A DNA stretch of 64,000 nucleotides from Diogma glabrata (GCA_963693315.1 OY856187.1:79806796-79870795); one strand, 5' to 3'; positions 11,676 to 22,980 are shown, counted from the stretch's first letter. Translations and numbers: made by a program. Notes: generated from the sequence alone by a model not told the origin.

Positions 11676-13138
11676 GATAATCGATATAATGTGAAAAACT
11701 AGTTTTACTCTCACCAATAGGGTTCGTTATAAAAAACGAAAACGTAAAAAAATAGGAATTTACCAATGATTTCATCAAAACTTCCAGAATCTTCGGTTGA
11801 CCATTCCCAGAAATTTCAACAAAACATATTTACTAATCTCAATGTTATTTTGATTATATAAACAAAGTATATTTACCATATCTTCCCTCCCTCTCTAACT
11901 TAAAATCAACCATATTCAACTTCATACAAAACAGAATCGATCACGCTAATCAAACAAAAAATTTCATCAATATGATTTTAAATATTAATTGATTTATATA
12001 AAATCAGACGCTAGAAATTTTAAAATTATAATCACTTAACACAATTTTATTTACCAAGATCAAACAAAAACATAAAAAAAACTAGGATTATTTGTTTACA
12101 AAAAAAAAGATAAATCCATTTTTTTTTTCATCAATGGTAATAATTCCACTTCATGTAGTGACGATTACGACTTTTTTTTTCTTCAATTAAACACAAAACA
12201 AGTTCACTCAATCAATAGTAGTAGTAATAGTAATATATAGCTATCTCATTCTAATATTAAAAGAATAACAAAAACAAGATACGCCATTTTGAATTGTTTT
12301 TTGTTAACACATTCCAAAGTAGTATTTTATTATTTTTATTTTTTGTTTATCTCACTATTATTTACTATTTTATTTTTTATATTATTTCTAAATTAAAACA
12401 ATTTGTTTTGTATTTTTTTTCTTTATCAGATTCACTTCAAAATAATATTAATTATTTATTTACTTATAAAAAAAAGGAAACAGAAAAACTAAATTTGAGA
12501 TAAAACTATTTTTTGTTTAAACTAAATAATATTATTTCACAGCTCATTTTTTTTATTTATTTATAAAATATAATTGTTTTAAACAAAAACAAAAAAAAAA
12601 TTTTATCAATTATTACTAATATTTGTTGTTTTTTTTTCATAGAAAAAATTAAAGTTTTTTTTTTTTGTTTTGTTTTTTATCGGTTCTTATTTTTTTTTTA
12701 ATTTTATCTTTAAACTAAACTCAACAGTTTTTATTGTGAATTTAGATTTCGAAATAATAGTTTTAATGAAATAATAAAGGTAATTAATGAATGTAGTATG
12801 ATTTATATAATAAATAAGAAAAAAAAACTTAAATAATTTCCACAAAAAAGAAATATAATATACGAAGTTAAATGAATGAAATAATTATTTAAAAATTAAC
12901 AAAGCAAATTTTAGTGTGACTATTGTGGGTAAGTCCCACGGATATATGAACACAAAAATTTTGCTCCTATAAACTTTCTTTTTGTACGTATTGCATTTAA
13001 GGATGATGCTGTTAATTTTTTTTTTTGTGAATTTAAATATTATAAATTAATTATCGTATTTACTTTTTTTTAAACATTATTTGAATTGGAGTCTTTTTTT
13101 CTTCTAATTATTATCATTAATTAATTAATAAAATTAAT
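11676..13138. other. AT-rich, poly-T rich intergenic stretch
   Basis: Long A and T runs, no domain-like ORF and no inverted repeat of note. It probably includes the 3' region of the minus-strand ORF at 13,159-13,581. Confidence 0.5.
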
Positions 13139-13139
13139 A

Positions 13140-13145
13140 TTTATT
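13140..13145 (-). terminator. AATAAA polyadenylation-type signal
   Basis: The minus strand reads AATAAA about 14 nt past the stop codon of the ORF at 13,159-13,581. This is unusually close, so a more distal signal may be used instead. Confidence 0.35.
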
Positions 13146-13158
13146 TCTAAACTAAAAT

Positions 13159-13581
13159 TTAAAGTTCTAAATGACACATCCTAAGGATGGGCGATCGTGA
13201 CTCTTCATCACTTTCATAAAAATATCGTTGTTTTGGTGAAATATTTAATTGTAGCCGTCTAACAGCTTCTTTAACCAAACTGTTGTTTTTAATAAGCGCT
13301 TGTAGTAATTCATACGGATCATCTATTGTATTTTCATCATCATTTTTATTTTTGTGTAAGCTATGATGATGATGACTATGTAAATGATTACGGTGGGAAT
13401 TTTTATTATTTTGTTTATCACAAACAGGTTCACTCCATGACCGACATGGTATATGATAAGGTGAGGGACGTGAACTGCGGGTTGAATGATGACTTGGACG
13501 TGATTTCAGTCTCAAATTTTCTTTTATCTCATGCACTAATTCCTCCACAGCTAAAACATCATTTGCATTTTTGCTTGGCAT
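13159..13581 (-). CDS. Uncharacterised 140-residue protein, best host-gene candidate
   Basis: A complete ATG-to-stop frame of 140 codons lies in the least repetitive part of the window and matches no transposon protein. The N-terminus (MPSKNANDVLAVEELVHEIK) looks helical and acidic/basic. Residues ~25-50 are rich in Ser, Arg and Pro (RPSHHSTRSSRPSP). Residues ~60-77 are His/Asn-rich (HLHSHHHHSLHK). The C-terminal third is compact and charged: DDPYELLQALIKNNSLVKEA, then RYFYESDEESRSPILRM. The mix of a low-complexity middle and a well-formed C-terminus is typical of a real insect protein or exon. The context before the ATG (TAAATAAAATG) is acceptable for animals. I do not recognise the family. 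It may be a single-exon gene or the terminal exon of a larger minus-strand gene. Confidence 0.55.
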   Translation of the reverse strand: MPSKNANDVLAVEELVHEIKENLRLKSRPSHHSTRSSRPSPYHIPCRSWSEPVCDKQNNKNSHRNHLHSHHHHSLHKNKNDDENTIDDPYELLQALIKNNSLVKEAVRRLQLNISPKQRYFYESDEESRSPILRMCHLEL

Positions 13582-14690
13582 TTTATTTAATTTACTAATT
13601 TTGATTTTTTTTAATATTCAAATTAAATTTGAAATTTGATCTAGTTGACTTTTTTGCAATGTACTATTTTTATGTTATATATTATTTACACTTCTTCAAT
13701 TTACCAATATGGTGGTTACTTTATTTTTATATTTTCTTTTGTTTACTTTTGATGTTTATAATTATTACAATATCTGTGAACAACCGTTATATATTGTAAG
13801 TATATTTAAATCTTTGTATTGATGTAAGATTTATTTTTGAAAGATTTATTCCCGAAAATGATTGAAATTAATCCAAATGTTATTAAATCTTTTTCTTTAA
13901 ATAGCCTTTTTTTCTTTACGAGCTATCACCAACAAATCAATTCCACTTCACTTTATATTTTATGAATGTAAGAGATAAATTTAAATCACTACTACACGAA
14001 AATTTTTATTTTTTTTTGTTTTTAATCCGGTTTCAAAAATAAAAACAAAATATTTTTTCTTATAAATTACGTCTTCACACTTGCGATAGTAGTATACAAC
14101 AAAAAATATTTTTAATAATCGGCAATTTTTTTTGAATATCAATTTTATTTAAATATTTAATTTTTTAGCAGTGTTATATATGTTTATAATATATAGTTTA
14201 AAGACCGAATTACTGCTGTCTCAAGAGTTCTAAGCCGACTGGGATGGAATGAGTTTTATTCGTTGCATTTGAGAGAGAAAATAACCCGGCCAGTATTACC
14301 CGATGTATAAAAAATTGTCTGTTTTGATTATAACTTTTGTAGCTACGTGGAATGTTTTAATTTTAATTTCATAAATGTGTTGGTAATGTTTTGAAAGTTT
14401 GTTATTTGTTTTCATTTTTACAACATCAACGCTTGTTATTTCCGATACTTTGTTGTTGTGTGAATCATTTCTGAGAATATTTGGGTATATAATTGTTTGT
14501 TTTTTTAGCGAATTTATGTTATAATTTCCCCAGAAATTGATCGATTTTAGGAATTTTAACCGTTTCTAATATTTTGTATCTGGGGATAACTTTTGAGTAA
14601 AAGATTAACAGACGTTTTTTACTTGTTTCGGAAATGTGGAATTTTGTTGTTGAATTGTTGATTAGCGAACAAAGTGGTGAATATATGTAA
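13582..14690. other. AT-rich non-coding stretch upstream of the 140-codon ORF
   Basis: No ORF with domain signal. On the minus strand this is the 5' side of the 13,159-13,581 ORF and would hold its leader or promoter. No TATA box or initiator could be singled out. Confidence 0.4.
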
Positions 14691-14748
14691 TTGAAAGTTT
14701 TATTAATTTAAATGATTTCGTTATCACCAGTGAAACGCAAAAAGTTTA

Positions 14749-15521
14749 TCAGAAATGTCTGAGTAAGCGCGAAAGTATATATTTAAATATTTCAAACAGT
14801 AGCGCTTGGCTGATGGTCAGGCCACAATTTTTGATAATGGTTGGTGTAGTCAGTAGTTGGACGAAAATACTGATTTGTTCTTCTATGTCAATGCTTTCTG
14901 AGTTACCCAACTGATTATAAGAGATTTGGCAGAACGGCTTAAATTCCATGCTCCAACATATCACAGCGACTCATTAAAGTCTAAAAATCGGGCGTATATC
15001 TTTTATAAAGCGGTTCGTTATTAAAATAAAAAGTTCAAATTGAAAACCACAAGATGTTACTACTTAGTTCACACACAAGTCTACAAAAAAATTATTTTTT
15101 AAGTTTGCATGAAAAAACAAGGAAAATTGATTTTTTACGCTGTTTTTTCACACCAACTCGAAAAATAATTTCTTAGAAATTTTCGGGGAACAGACGGTTG
15201 CTGCAGTCAGAAAGTTACCTCTTCAGGCTCCGAAACTCAGTTTGTTATGGTGGTTAACACACACAAACCTCAGAATCTGCCGGCTTTATAATTCGAAGAG
15301 CAATTCGAATGCTTCAAAAACCAGAAGATCTCTAAAAATCTGCACACTAAGTAGAAAATTGATCTTTGAGTATAGGAAGATAAGAACTGCGATGCGGATG
15401 AAGCTGAATTATGAATGAGGGATACAATTGTTAGTACTGTGATTATCAAAACTGAGAAGAATTTGGATTTGTAATTCACCCGTTCTGACTCCGTAGACAA
15501 CGAGCTATCCTTGTAACACAT
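14749..15521 (-). pseudogene. Possible insect gustatory-receptor-like remnant
   Basis: Two minus-strand frames are in plausible order. The upstream piece (15,270-15,521, 83 codons) has two hydrophobic spans, FFSVLIITVLTIVSLIH and SIFYLVCRFLEIFWFLKH. The downstream piece (14,749-14,964, ~71 codons) reads IEEQISIFVQLLTTP, IIKNCGLTISQALLFEIFKY and ends LLRHF-stop. Gustatory receptors end with a last membrane helix preceded by a CG-containing loop and close on an aromatic residue. The Cys-Gly and final Phe here are in the right places. An AATAAA lies ~45 nt past the stop. Only ~150 of the usual ~400 residues can be seen and the middle is missing or unreadable, so if the call is right this is broken or has undetected introns. 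Chance hydrophobic AT-rich ORFs are the main alternative. Confidence 0.27.
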
Positions 15522-15820
15522 ATTTACATACGTGAAGAAAACAGTTTGTGTTGATTTGTAAAGTTTTTGTTAATTTGGTCTATGAGTTTGACAACCGCGC
15601 GTACTCTAGTCATTACTATTGACATACGAATTGTGATATATCTAATATGAAATATCACTGGAAATAGCACTAGTCAAAATGGTATCTTAAGGGCACTGAC
15701 GGATGAACTCTATGAAGTCAATGGTACTACCCTCAATCTAAGTTATGGATCATTCTTTGGCAATGTCACGGTATTGCTTGCTAAAAGAAATGATCCTCCA
15801 AATCACTATATTGGGAATTA

Positions 15821-16068
15821 AGTAAAACCTCGCTTAACGAGCACCTCTCATAACGAGTAATTCGCATAACGAGCAGAATAAATTGTAAAAAAATGTCTCG
15901 CATAACGAGCGATATTTGGCACAACGAGGAGAAAAGGCCCGATTTAAAAAAAAAATTAACGTAAACATAAAAATATTTGAATATTGGAAACATTGTTCGC
16001 TTAACGAGTACATCACTTTACGAGAAAGATTCTGGAACGAATTATGCTCGTTAAGCGAGGTACTACTG
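15821..16068. mobile_element. pogo/Tigger-like MITE, 248 bp, TA target duplication
   Basis: The left end AGTAAAACCTCGCTTAACGA and the reverse complement of the right end, CAGTAGTACCTCGCTTAACG, form ~25-bp terminal inverted repeats. They are flanked by TA on both sides (15,819-15,820 and 16,069-16,070). Internal CATAACGAG repeats add to the fold. The CAGTA...CCTCGCTTAACGAG end and TA target are characteristic of pogo/Tigger members of the Tc1/mariner group. There is no transposase, so it is non-autonomous. Confidence 0.8.
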
Positions 16069-16162
16069 TATTAGCAGATTTTATTCTGTGACATTTAAGT
16101 CACTTGTGTAGTCATTATTGATTGTTTGCAAACAATACAAAATCAATTAGCAACACATGGTC

Positions 16163-16370
16163 AATACAGTAATTTTGTGAGTTGTGAGAGCAATTAAACT
16201 AATGTAAGTTTGTGAATCATTTGAATTTTTTTCAATTGTATATCATTTTTGGGTTTTTCTGAAACCTTTTATTCAAATAAACTCAAAAACGATTTCGAGT
16301 TGAAAAATCTCAAATGATTCACAAAGCAAGTTGAGTTTCATTGCTCACAAAACTTTCAAAAACAAAAATT
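16163..16370. repeat. Hairpin repeat, ~55-bp arms, with a third arm at 16,785-16,820
   Basis: TTTTGTGAG..., GTTTGTGAATCATTTGA and TTTTTTCAA on the left are mirrored by TCAAATGATTCACAAAG and CTCACAAAACTTTC on the right. A further copy of the right arm (GATTCACAAAGTTACTTGAG) occurs at 16,785-16,820. This is probably a non-autonomous inverted-repeat element, possibly with the outer arm at 16,820 as its true end. Confidence 0.55.
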
Positions 16371-16601
16371 CTATATTGATCACAATAACGAACAATAATG
16401 AAGTGATATATGATTTTTTATGGATTTTTTATGGCTAGCAAAAAGAACCCGGTTTTCCTAATATATGAATGAATTAATTCTACTACCTACGCATCATATG
16501 GCTATTTAGATGTGAAACTACGTCTGGCTGCAAATGGAGAGCAATATAAAGTAAAAATAAAACTTTTACAACTTTAAATTTAAAAAAAATTAATTACATA
16601 C

Positions 16602-16741
16602 CCGAAAAAATTTTTTGGAATAAACGCTCTAAATAACACACCTTTTTGTCTTTGGGTTTATTTTCCAAGGGTCTAATTATCAAAACCTTCGGTAATTGTT
16701 TTAAAATGAAACAAGTACCTAATTCAACTTTGGCAACAAAA
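16602..16741 (-). CDS. Exon-like ORF, 140 nt, unrecognised protein
   Basis: On the minus strand a CATCATCATAG acceptor is followed by an open 46-codon frame (FVAKVELGTCFILKQLPKVL, then KDKKVCYLERLFQKIFS) and an excellent donor GGTATGT. The stretch starts in phase 2 and ends in phase 1, with no stop between. The peptide is compact and looks like part of a folded protein. I do not recognise it, and I found no neighbouring exon with compatible phase. It lies between hairpin arms within the insertion that splits a family A repeat. It may be a host exon captured by a transposon, a transposon exon, or chance. Confidence 0.3.
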
Positions 16742-17060
16742 CTATGATGATGAAAGTGATGATGAAAAATAATCAAGATGATATATATGATTCACAAAGT
16801 TACTTGAGTTGAATTTCTCACAAAACTTCCAACAACGACTCTATATGTGGGCTTTAATCATTTAGAACGATAGTGACTTACATGATCGAGCAAAATGAAT
16901 GCTACTAGCTTTATTATTGGCAACCCCATTTTAGTTTGTTCCGCAAAATTAAAAAAAAACATTTTTCTACTTCTTACAAAATTTTTATTTTCTCTATTTC
17001 ATTATGAAATATTAGCCTATGTTATATTTTATAATGTGATAGGCTTTAATTATAAGTTAT

Positions 17061-17233
17061 CCATTTTTAAACATGAAATGGAAACGAATGAAAACGAATA
17101 TTAACAAATGCACCTTTTATAAAGGTTTTTCTTTAAACATGAAATGGACACAAATCCATTTTTAAACATGAAATGGAAACAAATGAAAACGAATATTAAC
17201 AAATGCACCTTTTATAAAGGTTTTTCTTTAAAC
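17061..17233 (+). repeat. Recent 95-bp tandem duplication
   Basis: CCATTTTTAAACATGAAATG begins at 17,061 and again at 17,156. The units are almost identical (AATGCACCTTTTATAAAGG in both), and the second is truncated near 17,233. The low divergence indicates a recent event. Confidence 0.85.
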
Positions 17234-17540
17234 TTCAAATCGTTATATTGCCGCATGTAATAATAATCAGTAATTATGTATTAAAATTTACTGCAAAAAT
17301 AATAATAATGCAAATGAGGAGGTTCACACCAAAACCTTACATTTCCACTATAAATGATTTTACACAATTTGAGAAAATGTGATTACATTATTAATTTCTA
17401 AAGCATGCTCTATTTCACAAGGGGAAAAACGATCCTTGTGTAAGCATAAATAACTTAGGTCAGTCATAATTTAAATATTATGATTCCAAAGACATGATAA
17501 TTGTATGCATAAAAAAGAAATATGTTTTGGAGCAACCAAT
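17234..17540. other. Unassigned stretch
   Basis: AT-rich with no ORF or repeat match seen. Confidence 0.4.
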
Positions 17541-17756
17541 TCATAATGTAGCTTTATGGGTGGACCATTGTAGAAATGTAACGCTTAACGAGGTGTTTCC
17601 AGAAGTATTTCTAGATTTTATTATAATGCCTTGTTGTTCTAGGTTTTTATCAGTTCCAGGAACTGCAGGAAATGTACGGTAGATAACGGTTTTGTCATTA
17701 TTAATGATAAAGGCAAGTACACCACCTTTGCCCTTCCCTCTATCCAGCCTAAACAT
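17541..17756 (-). pseudogene. LINE endonuclease (EEP) fragment
   Basis: The minus strand reads RLDRGKGKGGVLAFIINN followed by DKNLEQQGIIIKSRN. This resembles the conserved R-x-D-R...GGGVL-F block and the following E-I core of apurinic/apyrimidinic-like endonucleases in LINE ORF2 proteins. Only about 70 residues survive and the catalytic N-terminus and SDH end are missing. It lies downstream of the RT fragment at 17,770-18,600 on the same strand, which is the reverse of normal LINE order, so two copies or a rearrangement are implied. Confidence 0.45.
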
Positions 17757-17769
17757 TTTATAATCACAG

Positions 17770-18600
17770 TAATTACCACAAATCTAAGATCTAACATTTA
17801 ATTTGGTTTTTTGAAGAACCGTGACTAGAATATTGTTATTGTACATATAATTTATGATAACGTTATTCCTTCTGGTTGGGTAGGTAAACTGCTTAGGTAG
17901 AGATTGAATAATGACGGTGAGAGAACTCCACCTTGTCGAACTCATTGTCTTAACACTCTCATTTTGAACTTGCAGTTACGGAACTCAACATATGTTTGGC
18001 GACCTCTTAGGTAGCTGCACAACCAGCGCTTTATTTAACCTGGCAAATTAGTATTGAAGATATCATCCAGTAAAGCAGCGTGCGACACTGTGTCGTGTGT
18101 TTTTGATAGGTCGAGTGCAACTAAAATTATTCTGGCACATGGTTGTTTTTGGTTCAGACAATCACTTATCTGGTTTTGAATTCCGTGAAGCGCGGTGGTT
18201 GTACTATTTGCTCGCCGGAAGCCATGTTGGTGTGATGCTAAATTGCAGCTGAGGGAGCAGAAGTGCTTCAATAAGTTTTGTGATCGATGGAAGGATGGAT
18301 ATTGCCATCCCTTTTCTTCAGGTTTCCAGGTTTTGAAATGGAGCTGATTCTGGCCGTTTTCCAGATATTTGGTATCTGGAGAGTATTTAAGATATATTGA
18401 GTATAGTAGTGAGGTAGTTCAATCCTTTGGATCCTATGAGTTTGAGCATGATGGCTGAGATGCCGTCTGGTCCTATAGCTTTTGATGGCTTAGTTTTCCT
18501 TATTGCATTCACAATTTCTTCTTCGGAAGATATGATAAATATGATTCAGTGTTGAATTTGCGCAGATGTCTTAATACTGATCTGGTTTCTCATATTTACG
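17770..18600 (-). pseudogene. LINE reverse-transcriptase fragment (CR1/Jockey-like)
   Basis: Reading the minus strand from 18,590, the order is EEEIVNAIRKTKPSKAIGPD followed by GISAIMLK (RT block 0/1), a proline-rich IPNIW segment, HQHGFRRANSTTTALHGIQN, ALDLSKTHDTVSHAALL (catalytic A motif, with KTHDT for the usual KAFDT), then KRWLCSYLRGRQTYVEFRN and QGGVLSPSLFNLYLSSLP (B motif). The C motif is not seen. The pieces lie in different frames with stops, so it is inactive. Motif spellings fit arthropod CR1/Jockey-group LINEs. Confidence 0.7.
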
Positions 18601-18652
18601 TTGCTTGTTAAGCGCGTTAAGCTAAAAGGTGCTCGTTAAGCGAAATTTTACT
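18600..18652. repeat. Isolated pogo-type terminal fragment
   Basis: GGTGCTCGTTAAGCGAAATT followed by TTACTG is the reverse of the 15,821 MITE end (CAGTAAAA..TCGCTTAACGAGCACC). Only one end is present; no partner was found. Confidence 0.5.
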
Positions 18653-18713
18653 GATTGTTTTTTGAAAAGTTATTTTAACTACAAAGTTAATTATATTAAG
18701 AAATAGTAGGGCA

Positions 18714-19100
18714 GGATCTCGGGCCAGTATTGGCGAGCAAAGCCTTGGCTTGTTAACTTTGGGCCAGGTCTGTGCCAGTTGTCAATGCCTATACTGAACC
18801 AAGGTTCAGTTTAATATATTAAGAGTTATTAACCAATCTTATGCATTGTAAACATGTGCAGGTCATATTATGTTATCTTTATTTCATGTATGTCACTCTT
18901 TCCACAACCTCTTTCCACACATTTAAAGGAGGCCTGGAAAAAAAATGTATTGGTAGACCTAGCTCAAGCCTTATTTGCCAGACTTGGCCCCAGGACATCA
19001 TTCCAAGCTTGGCCCAAGTGTGGGCCATTTGAAAATGTTAAGCCTGGCCCAACCCCCAAAAGCGGTTTTGGCCCCTTAGCTTTTTCTTGCCCATATGTAA
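18714..19100 (+). repeat. Repeat family F, uninterrupted copy
   Basis: GCCAGTATTGGCGA..., CTGAACCAAGGTTCAGTTTA and ATGCATTGTAAACATGTGCA match 56,187-56,293 and 57,309-57,415, where a hAT has inserted. Internal TTGGCCCAAG and GCCAAGCCTTGGC-type palindromes recur to 19,060. This copy preserves the uninserted target site. Confidence 0.7.
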
Positions 19101-21046
19101 TTGATGGGTTTAAAACTAAAATAAACTTATTTCCGAGTTGTTGTTACTGATAATGGCGGAGTACGTAAAAATATGGTAAAAAATATTACGATTTGTTGTG
19201 ACTGAGAGCATGTAATATTAGCCAGAAAAAATGTTACCTTTTTGTGCAACTCGTCGATATCATAGCGGTATTTTACGAAATTTGACGCATTTTGTTACAA
19301 TTTCAGTCGAATTTTCGATATAATTCAGTAATTGGAACCAATCTACGTACATAACTTATTTTCTAAGGTAATTGGAAATGTAACGTTTTGGTGTGGACCT
19401 CCCCAAATATAGTAAAAACAACTTAAAGACAACGCAAAACAATCTTGGTTTGCAAGAAATAACAAACAATTATTTAAAATTATCGGAATGCAAATCAGCT
19501 GATCACAAATGTGAAGTTTTTTTCGGGCAAAAACTCTATATGCATCAACAATGCATAGTTCAATCGTAATCTTCGAATCCTATGGAACGCCGTATTATTT
19601 CCACATTTTAAAAGAATAAAGTTTATAATTTAGCAAAACATCACATCGCATTATTAACTGATCAATAAAATGCATACAAAATATAAAAAAACCGAAGCGC
19701 AAAAAATATCAAATTATTTCTCATCAGACAATACCAAATAATATCAAGACAATTTTTACTCTTTCTCATTAATCATTTTTTTTACTATTGTATGTATGAC
19801 GTATAATGTTTTTATTTTGACCGTAATTGCGGCTGCGCATACATTCAAACAATATATTTTATTATTAGTAAACAAAGTGTACGAACATGTAAAAAATATG
19901 AATGTGTGCGTAAATCAGGGTATTGTATCATGTTTATTTTTGTTATTGTTTTCATTTTCGTTGTCTATTTCTTTGAATTGTTGTTGTTGCTATTCTTTGA
20001 ATAACAGACACAATGCGATATATTGTTTTCTTTCACAAGTAAATAAAAAAAAATTGTTAACACAATTTAATCAATAAGGGCGCGTCTTATAATTTCTATT
20101 CTAAAAAAATCCGCTGATATCCAACTTAAATTCGTTCCAAAGACAAAACTTAATTAAAATAATAATATTGACAACAAACCATGCCATTATAAAATCAATT
20201 TTTTTTCGACCCCATCGTCTCATATTTGTTGTATTTCCCTTAAATATGGTGATTGTGTTGCGCGAATCAAATTACATTTTCTCTTTCTTATTACATTTTA
20301 CAGCGTTTGTTTTATGTTCAAGGTTACAAAATAAAAACTTTGAGAAAATGTTATTACATGTTATGGTTTCGTCGATTTAATTACGATTTACGAAAAATTA
20401 CGTCCGTTGGCGGATGGCGAGCTTATACGGGATATGACACATCAAAAAGAAACGTGTGCTACCTTTTGTGTAGACCTGTTTGTCCAAAAGAAGCATGTGC
20501 TTGTGCTACCATCCTAAATTTTATGACATTCACGAAAACGAAACCAAGAAAATGATGTATGTTTACAAGTCGATTTTATTTATGAATCTATTTTTGAGTT
20601 TGTAATGGTTTCAGTCTTCAGACAAAAAAAATTCAACGATGTAACAAAACAAATTGTACGAAGTCTTCGAAAATTTTTCTAGAATTCTTTCTATTCACAA
20701 GGTTTTCGTAATGACTGATTCTTATGTTCTACCTGTTTAAACCAGAATATGGTTGAAATATCTATGTATGTGTATTACTGGCTAGCCACAACAAAAATCG
20801 TAGAAATTTAAAAATAAAGATAATTTCAAGGGAAGGTCTTTCATATTATATTTTTTTTTTAAATTAAATTTTATTATCTTTCTAAGCTACAAAATGTAAT
20901 TTATAAGTGTGTTAGATTGATATTGTGCTGGCATGTTTGTAGTTACATCATTTTTCTTGCTGTGTTGTTGCGGCGGTTAAAACGTATCTAAACGCAGTTT
21001 TACTATTGTTTTATGGTGACATCTCAAATCTGCCTTTCATTTGATC
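19101..21046. other. Unassigned AT-rich stretch
   Basis: ORFs of 70-100 codons (19,796-20,077; 20,168-20,555) are low-complexity or hydrophobic, with no motif. I did not call them as genes. No inverted repeat was found. Confidence 0.4.
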
Positions 21047-21313
21047 TTATGGGTTTTGTATATTGGCGTCTTCATGCAAATGACTAAGTGAGCCAAATTT
21101 AGCGTTTGCGTTCGTTTTTTTCAATCGAATTTTTGTCATTTTCTTCGAGATTATTTTATTGTTCCTTGGTCGAAATGGGTTTCGACTTTTGAGTACCGAC
21201 ATGGTGTTCCATTCGATCCAATTGAAATAGAGAAGCTCATTTTTCTCATAAATTAAAAGGCTAGAAATCCTGTAATATGTGTTACTTAACCAATAAATAT
21301 TCAAGTAAAACAC

Positions 21314-22980
21314 TTTTTGTTCAGTTGAGTTTAAGCTGAATGTCGTAGTGTATATATAATATATTTATTATATAGTCATGCGTTTTTTATCGATTTAATA
21401 CACACCAATTTAAAACCATAACACATCTAGTATTGATAAAATAATCAACATTACGTTTCATCACTATTATGTGCAATTGGCTGTAACGGTTGAACTCATA
21501 TTTTTGCAAATAGTCATAAGATATTTCATCATCTAAATTGTTAAAGAATTTACAGAAATTTGAAGAAATCTTAAATAAAAAGACAGAATGACTTAATTTT
21601 AAAACAAAATTTCTCTGTCTGGGATAATAAAATTTTAATTAAATTGTTATTATGACAAAAAAAACAAAATTGGGATGGAAGAAAAGTAAATATATAAATT
21701 AAAAGGTTGATATATTTTTAAATTAGTAACAAAAACGTTATCTTTTTACGGGTAAAGTCAACGGTTAACACCAATATTTTGTAGCATATTACGATAATAT
21801 ACGCTTTAAGCGATTTTCGAAATCACATATTTGTTTATTGACATAATTACCTCGTTATATCAATAAAAAATAAAACCAAATCACATGTTCCCATTCAATG
21901 TAAATAAAATAAAATTTAACGATTGTACGATAAATAATATTTATATTAAAATTTATCATATTTGTAATATAATTTCATAAGATAATTAAATTAGTTGGAA
22001 ATTTTTAAAAATAAATATACAAGAAAAATTACTAATCAAAATATTATTTGTTACAAAAACGATAAAAGTAATATTTAATTAAATAAAAATATTGACTTAC
22101 CAGATCTGAAATATGAGATTCTATAAAAAAAAACAAAGAAGAAACGGAATGTTAGTTTTATATACTATTATTGCTATTATTGATAGAATAAATTTTGTTG
22201 ATTTGATTTAGATGGCCATAATTAATAAATAACTGCTCAATTTCAATTATATTGCATTATGTTGCTAATGGCTCTATCCACACTGGTATCGGTCAGCAAA
22301 ATTGATACTTGCGATATCCAATAAACATGACAGTTTCGGAAGAGCAAAACTGGTGTTAACTCAATTTGTTAACACAGCCGACACAAATAACATCTGGTGT
22401 ATAAAAAATCCAAAAATCTTTAGGTCGAAAACTAATCAGAATCACTAACTAATCAGAATCCATTCTTTTACGGTTATAACCCAGAACACATCTTCTACAA
22501 GGTTTATAACACCCGGTAAATTTAGCCCCTATTTACCAGTAGCTCTGCCTAACAAAACTGGTATAACACAAGCAACAAAGCCATCACTTGTTGACAGACA
22601 AAACTGGTTCCCATCGACGATCGAAAAATTGATTGTATATCCAATAAACTTTTATAGTCCAGATATGGTTCTCTGAAAATTCGCAGTACTTCAAGTTCGT
22701 ATCATCCTACGAAGTGTACTCGTTTGTTAATATAATAGTTTAATAACCGTTCGGGGATCTATGTTGTCAGTAATGTAGTTGTGAGGCGAGCGTTCTTAGA
22801 GCTTACATATGTGCTTCACAGTAGTGTTCTTCATCGTAAAGCACGACTATTTGCTACTACATACATAGTTCTGCGGGCTGTGTTGATAGTTTTGTGAACT
22901 ATGATAGTTTTGTGAACTATAATATGATAGTTCTGCGAACTTTATGAAAAACAAATAGAAAATCTGTTTGAAATAAATAC
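21314..22980. other. Unassigned AT-rich stretch with short direct repeats
   Basis: No coding signal. Near 22,885-22,940 GATAGTTTTGTGAACTAT recurs two or three times. A TATCCAATAAAC motif occurs at about 22,316 and 22,640. No element boundaries are visible. Confidence 0.4.

Larger units (their letters stand above)
15602..17060 (+). repeat. Repeat family A copy split by a ~1-kb insertion
   Basis: 15,602-15,800 matches the proximal part of the family A copy at 28,155 (CTATTGACATACGAATT, GATGAACTCTATGAAGTCAA-like). 16,828-17,060 matches the continuing part (ATGTGGGCTTTAATCATTTA, TATTGGCAAC, TAGCCTATGTTATATTTT). The ~1 kb between them holds a pogo-like MITE, hairpin arms and an exon-like ORF, all inserted later. 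Confidence 0.65.

Noticed and set aside
12294..12503. 69-codon plus-strand ORF
   Set aside because: Phe/Tyr/Ile-rich translation of a T-rich stretch; chance ORF.
19796..20555. ORFs of 70-100 codons
   Set aside because: Hydrophobic or low-complexity, with no domain, no repeat link and no splice support.
21047..21313. 88-codon minus-strand ORF with a basic C-terminal half (MSVLKSRNPFRPRNNKIISK)
   Set aside because: Partly protein-like, but no family, no splice site at a sensible place and no conservation evidence. Kept only as a remark.
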